From Verrucomicrobiota bacterium (GTDB lineage: Bacteria > Verrucomicrobiota > Verrucomicrobiae > Opitutales > CG1-02-43-26), in the NCBI GenBank assembly GCA_013289195.1, contig JABDAI010000026.1, forward strand, positions 1 to 16,709: a stretch of DNA of 16,709 bases, given 5' to 3'. The notes beneath the pieces are model-generated. The model saw only the letters and a program-made list of their open reading frames with translations, was not told where the DNA came from and ran no database searches. A program made the position numbers and the translations under genes. This document shows, piece after piece, positions 14,701-16,709 of this stretch. How positions within the stretch are numbered: the first letter of the stretch is position 1; each line of letters opens with the position of its first letter.

Positions 14701-14740
14701 TGTCAGAAAAACCATACACTTTTTCTGACAAATTTGTCAA
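14701..14740 (-). promoter_or_regulatory. abiE promoter with two inverted-repeat operators
   Basis: On the minus strand -35 TTGACA (14740-14735) and -10 TATGGT (14716-14711) are 18 nt apart; transcription would begin about 30 nt before the AbiEi start. Two symmetric elements overlie it. The first is an 11-bp inverted repeat, TGTCAGAAAAA / TTTTTCTGACA with 8 nt between (14701-14730), covering the -10. The second is a perfect 14-bp palindrome, TGACAAATTTGTCA (14726-14739), covering the -35. This is the expected layout for AbiEi autorepression. Confidence 0.65.
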
Positions 14741-14809
14741 ATATTTCTTATCAATTTTATTGAAGACCTAAAAAACTGAAATTAGCCATTCTTGCAATTA
14801 TCTAATTAC

Positions 14810-14847
14810 GGGGTATAGGGAGCAACGGAACAGTAAAAGCACTTAAG
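14810..14847. repeat. 38-bp Tn3-family terminal inverted repeat (right transposon copy)
   Basis: It begins GGGGTATAGGGAGCAACGG and ends CACTTAAG. It is identical in reverse complement to 332-369. The similarity continues inward to 14974, matching 199-369 overall with about five substitutions and one 6-nt gap. The transposon body lies to the right. The stop codon of tnpA (14843-14845) is inside the repeat, as is common in Tn3 elements. The five bases outside are ATTAC. Confidence 0.9.
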
Positions 14848-16709
14848 GAATATTTTTGGGATTGCGCAGCGGTCTTAATTCACCTCTTGTAATTGAAACA
14901 GTAAACGAATAGCGTCCTAGCATATTAATATGGTCGTAAATCAGTGGCGATAGCCGAGCCACGTCTTTATCTAGAACAATATGACCTTCCTTTTGAAGTT
15001 GGTTCAATACGGCTTCCATGTAGATTGTATTCCACAGAATGATAAGGTTGACTACCAGACCTATAGCGCACCTAGTTGGTCTTCTTGGCCTTCACGATAT
15101 CGCTGGTGCAATTCACCGCGTTTACCGTGGAAGACAGCTCTTGCTAGGCTATGCCGGGATTCTCCTCGATTCAGTTGAATCAAGATGACCCGCCTTTTTT
15201 CTTCATCATTGATGAAGTTTAGAGAGTGAAGTGTTTTATCAATGCGTCCGAATTCAGCTATAGCTTTGGACAATCTGGTCTGGCGATCTCCCAATTGCAA
15301 GGTACGCATGATATTAGTCGCTGACACCCGCCCTAACTTCAGAGATCCTGCGAGTCGAAGCATATCTTCCCAATTTTCAGAAATCAATTTGGTTGTGACT
15401 TTGTGACGAGAAATTGTATTGAGTTCTCCGTAATCTGCTGTTGGATCAATCCTCCAAAACCGTGTCCCCCCAACATCAGCCAACCGTGGACTGAAACGAT
15501 AACCCAATAATCTAAATAAACCAAATACCACATCTGAATAGGCACCGGTGTCTGTCATGATCTGCGTTGGCTTCAATTCTGTTTCTTGTTCTAACACGAC
15601 GGATAGCAATACCAAGCTATCCCGAAGTGTTCCAGGTATGGTGATAGCATTCAGTCCTGTAAATTGGTCGGATACCATGTTATAGTAGGTTACCCCACGG
15701 CTCATCCCAAAATATTTCGGATTATAGCCGGAATGCAATGTTTTTACAGGAACAATAAACCGCATCCCATCTGCTGATGCAACTTCACCTCCTCCCCATG
15801 CTTGCGCTAAAGCCAAACTATTTTGCGCAGATACCAGCTTTATATTAGATGCAACCAGTGTTTCATCACGCAAGTAGTTTTGATTTACCCAGGTTAAGCG
15901 ATCATATTTCAAAGCAGGAACATCGCGGCGTGCCAATGGTTCTATCCCAGTGTTACATGCCTCCGAAAGCAGTACAGCGCACAAACTGGTTGTTAATTCA
16001 GCTACACGAGCTGCGTTTTCGCTGATATGCGTAAATGATAGTGTAAATCCAGTACGCGCAGCGATTTCTAACAAAATTTCTGGCAAATCAACTTGTGGCA
16101 TTCGTTCGGCAACCATCGTAGGCAGGGCAATAAGGGACTCTGGTTCATCGACCTTATCTAACGGACTCAAAATAAGTTCTTCTTTCCCTGGAGATCCTTC
16201 AAATCGCACCGATTGATTATCAGGCAAACGAGCAGAAACAGAACGATAAGTTTGATCCAACTCACATGCTAAGTAATCAAGAAGTGGCTGAGGATCTAGA
16301 GAAAGACCAAGTGTGCGACAAATCATGGGACGAGCTGCTTCCCATTCCATCCCTGCTAGAAGACCTTTTCGTGGATCTGTATACCGCCAACTTTCTGAAA
16401 CAAACACATCACGGTGTTTTAAGGCAGTACGTAACTGATCGAGAACGCAAAAGATGAAAGCCTGTTGATCAACCGTTTGTTTATCAGAGTCCGGTAGAAC
16501 ATAACGACGCCAAGCTTTATTGACTACCTCCAACGGTGCTGTATTATCAAATTGATGATAGTTTTTTTGAATATATGTCAATGCTGCAACGATAGTTTCA
16601 CCGGCAGGTGAGGCGGAAAACTGAATATGTTGAAGCAGTGTTGGCAGGAATATGCGGACACGTCTATATCGTGCCTTAAGTTCACAATAAAATACATCAT
16701 TAGGAGGTC
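14843..16709 (-). pseudogene. tnpA: Tn3-family transposase TnpA, frameshifted, 5' end beyond window
   Basis: The frame is open from the window edge (PPNDVFYCELKARYRRVRIF...) to a TAG at 15063-15061. It includes the family block ARGVTYYNM-like MSRGVTYYNMVSDQFTGLN and the three DDE acids: Asp in ASADGMRFIVP, Asp in IMTDTGAYSDVVF, and Glu in AIAEFGRIDKTLH. Family sequence resumes two bases later in another frame as GLVVNLIILWNTIYMEAVLN and runs to RGELRPLRNPKNIP with a stop at 14845-14843. An extra TA dinucleotide at about 15061-15064 explains the break: QLGAL should join GLVVNL directly. The tail also lacks two residues (SI where the left copy has SDAV). About 620 of roughly 1000 residues are in the window. 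The C-terminal loss after the catalytic Glu probably inactivates it. Confidence 0.9.

Noticed and set aside
1..16709. CRISPR arrays, tRNA or rRNA genes
   Set aside because: No regularly spaced direct repeats and no cloverleaf or rRNA-like sequence were found on either strand.

Overview
The window is an AT-rich accessory region from a bacterium, most likely an intracellular or protist-associated proteobacterium (Legionellales, Holosporales or Rickettsiales type). This rests on a bacterial F-box/LRR-like protein, a very large membrane-anchored lipase-NB-ARC-TPR protein, decayed ISL3, IS3 and Tn3 transposons, and several toxin-antitoxin (TA) modules. I cannot name the species from sequence alone.

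Layout. Both edges are Tn3-family transposon. At the left, positions 1-369 hold the 5' end of a tnpA (minus strand, with a nonsense codon), a detached tnpA 3' end on the plus strand, and a 38-bp terminal inverted repeat (IR). At the right, 14810-16709 holds the identical 38-bp IR and a frameshifted tnpA running off the window. Both tnpA genes are on the minus strand, so the roughly 14.4 kb between the two IRs is bounded by two same-direction transposon copies. Just inside the left copy is an ISL3 transposase cut off at the Tn3 IR (370-1432). Next come an F-box protein (1772-2863), an IS3 orfB remnant (about 2926-3078), a truncated AbiEi-like winged-helix fragment (3536-3739), a SAM methyltransferase with an N-terminal signal-like segment (3822-4640), and a 359-bp miniature Tn3-type element (5009-5367). 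The largest gene is the lipase-NB-ARC-TPR protein (5593-10947), interrupted by one in-frame TGA at 9304. After it lie a three-gene minus-strand group (small Trp-rich protein, RES toxin, MbcA/Xre-type antitoxin; 12597-11018) and a complete AbiEi/AbiEii type IV TA operon (14673-13039).

The most interesting structural signal is three copies of a 28-bp XerC/XerD dif-like site: 3404-3431 (plus), 10994-11021 (minus) and 12974-13001 (plus). All three share TTATGTCTAG as the right arm, an exact 6-nt spacer position and, 8 nt further on, GTTTTA. They alternate in orientation and each lies next to a TA locus or TA remnant. This is the arrangement of 'pdif modules', in which site-specific recombination shuffles TA and other cargo. 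On this reading the 2-kb RES/antitoxin cassette is one module and the 7.6-kb segment with the lipase-STAND gene is its neighbour.

Functionally the region reads as a mixed defence and host-interaction island. AbiE (phage abortive infection) and the RES-type NAD-degrading TA system are addiction or defence modules. The lipase-STAND-TPR protein looks like a sensor-effector, and the F-box protein looks like a eukaryote-directed effector. Putative self-regulatory operators are visible at both TA loci.
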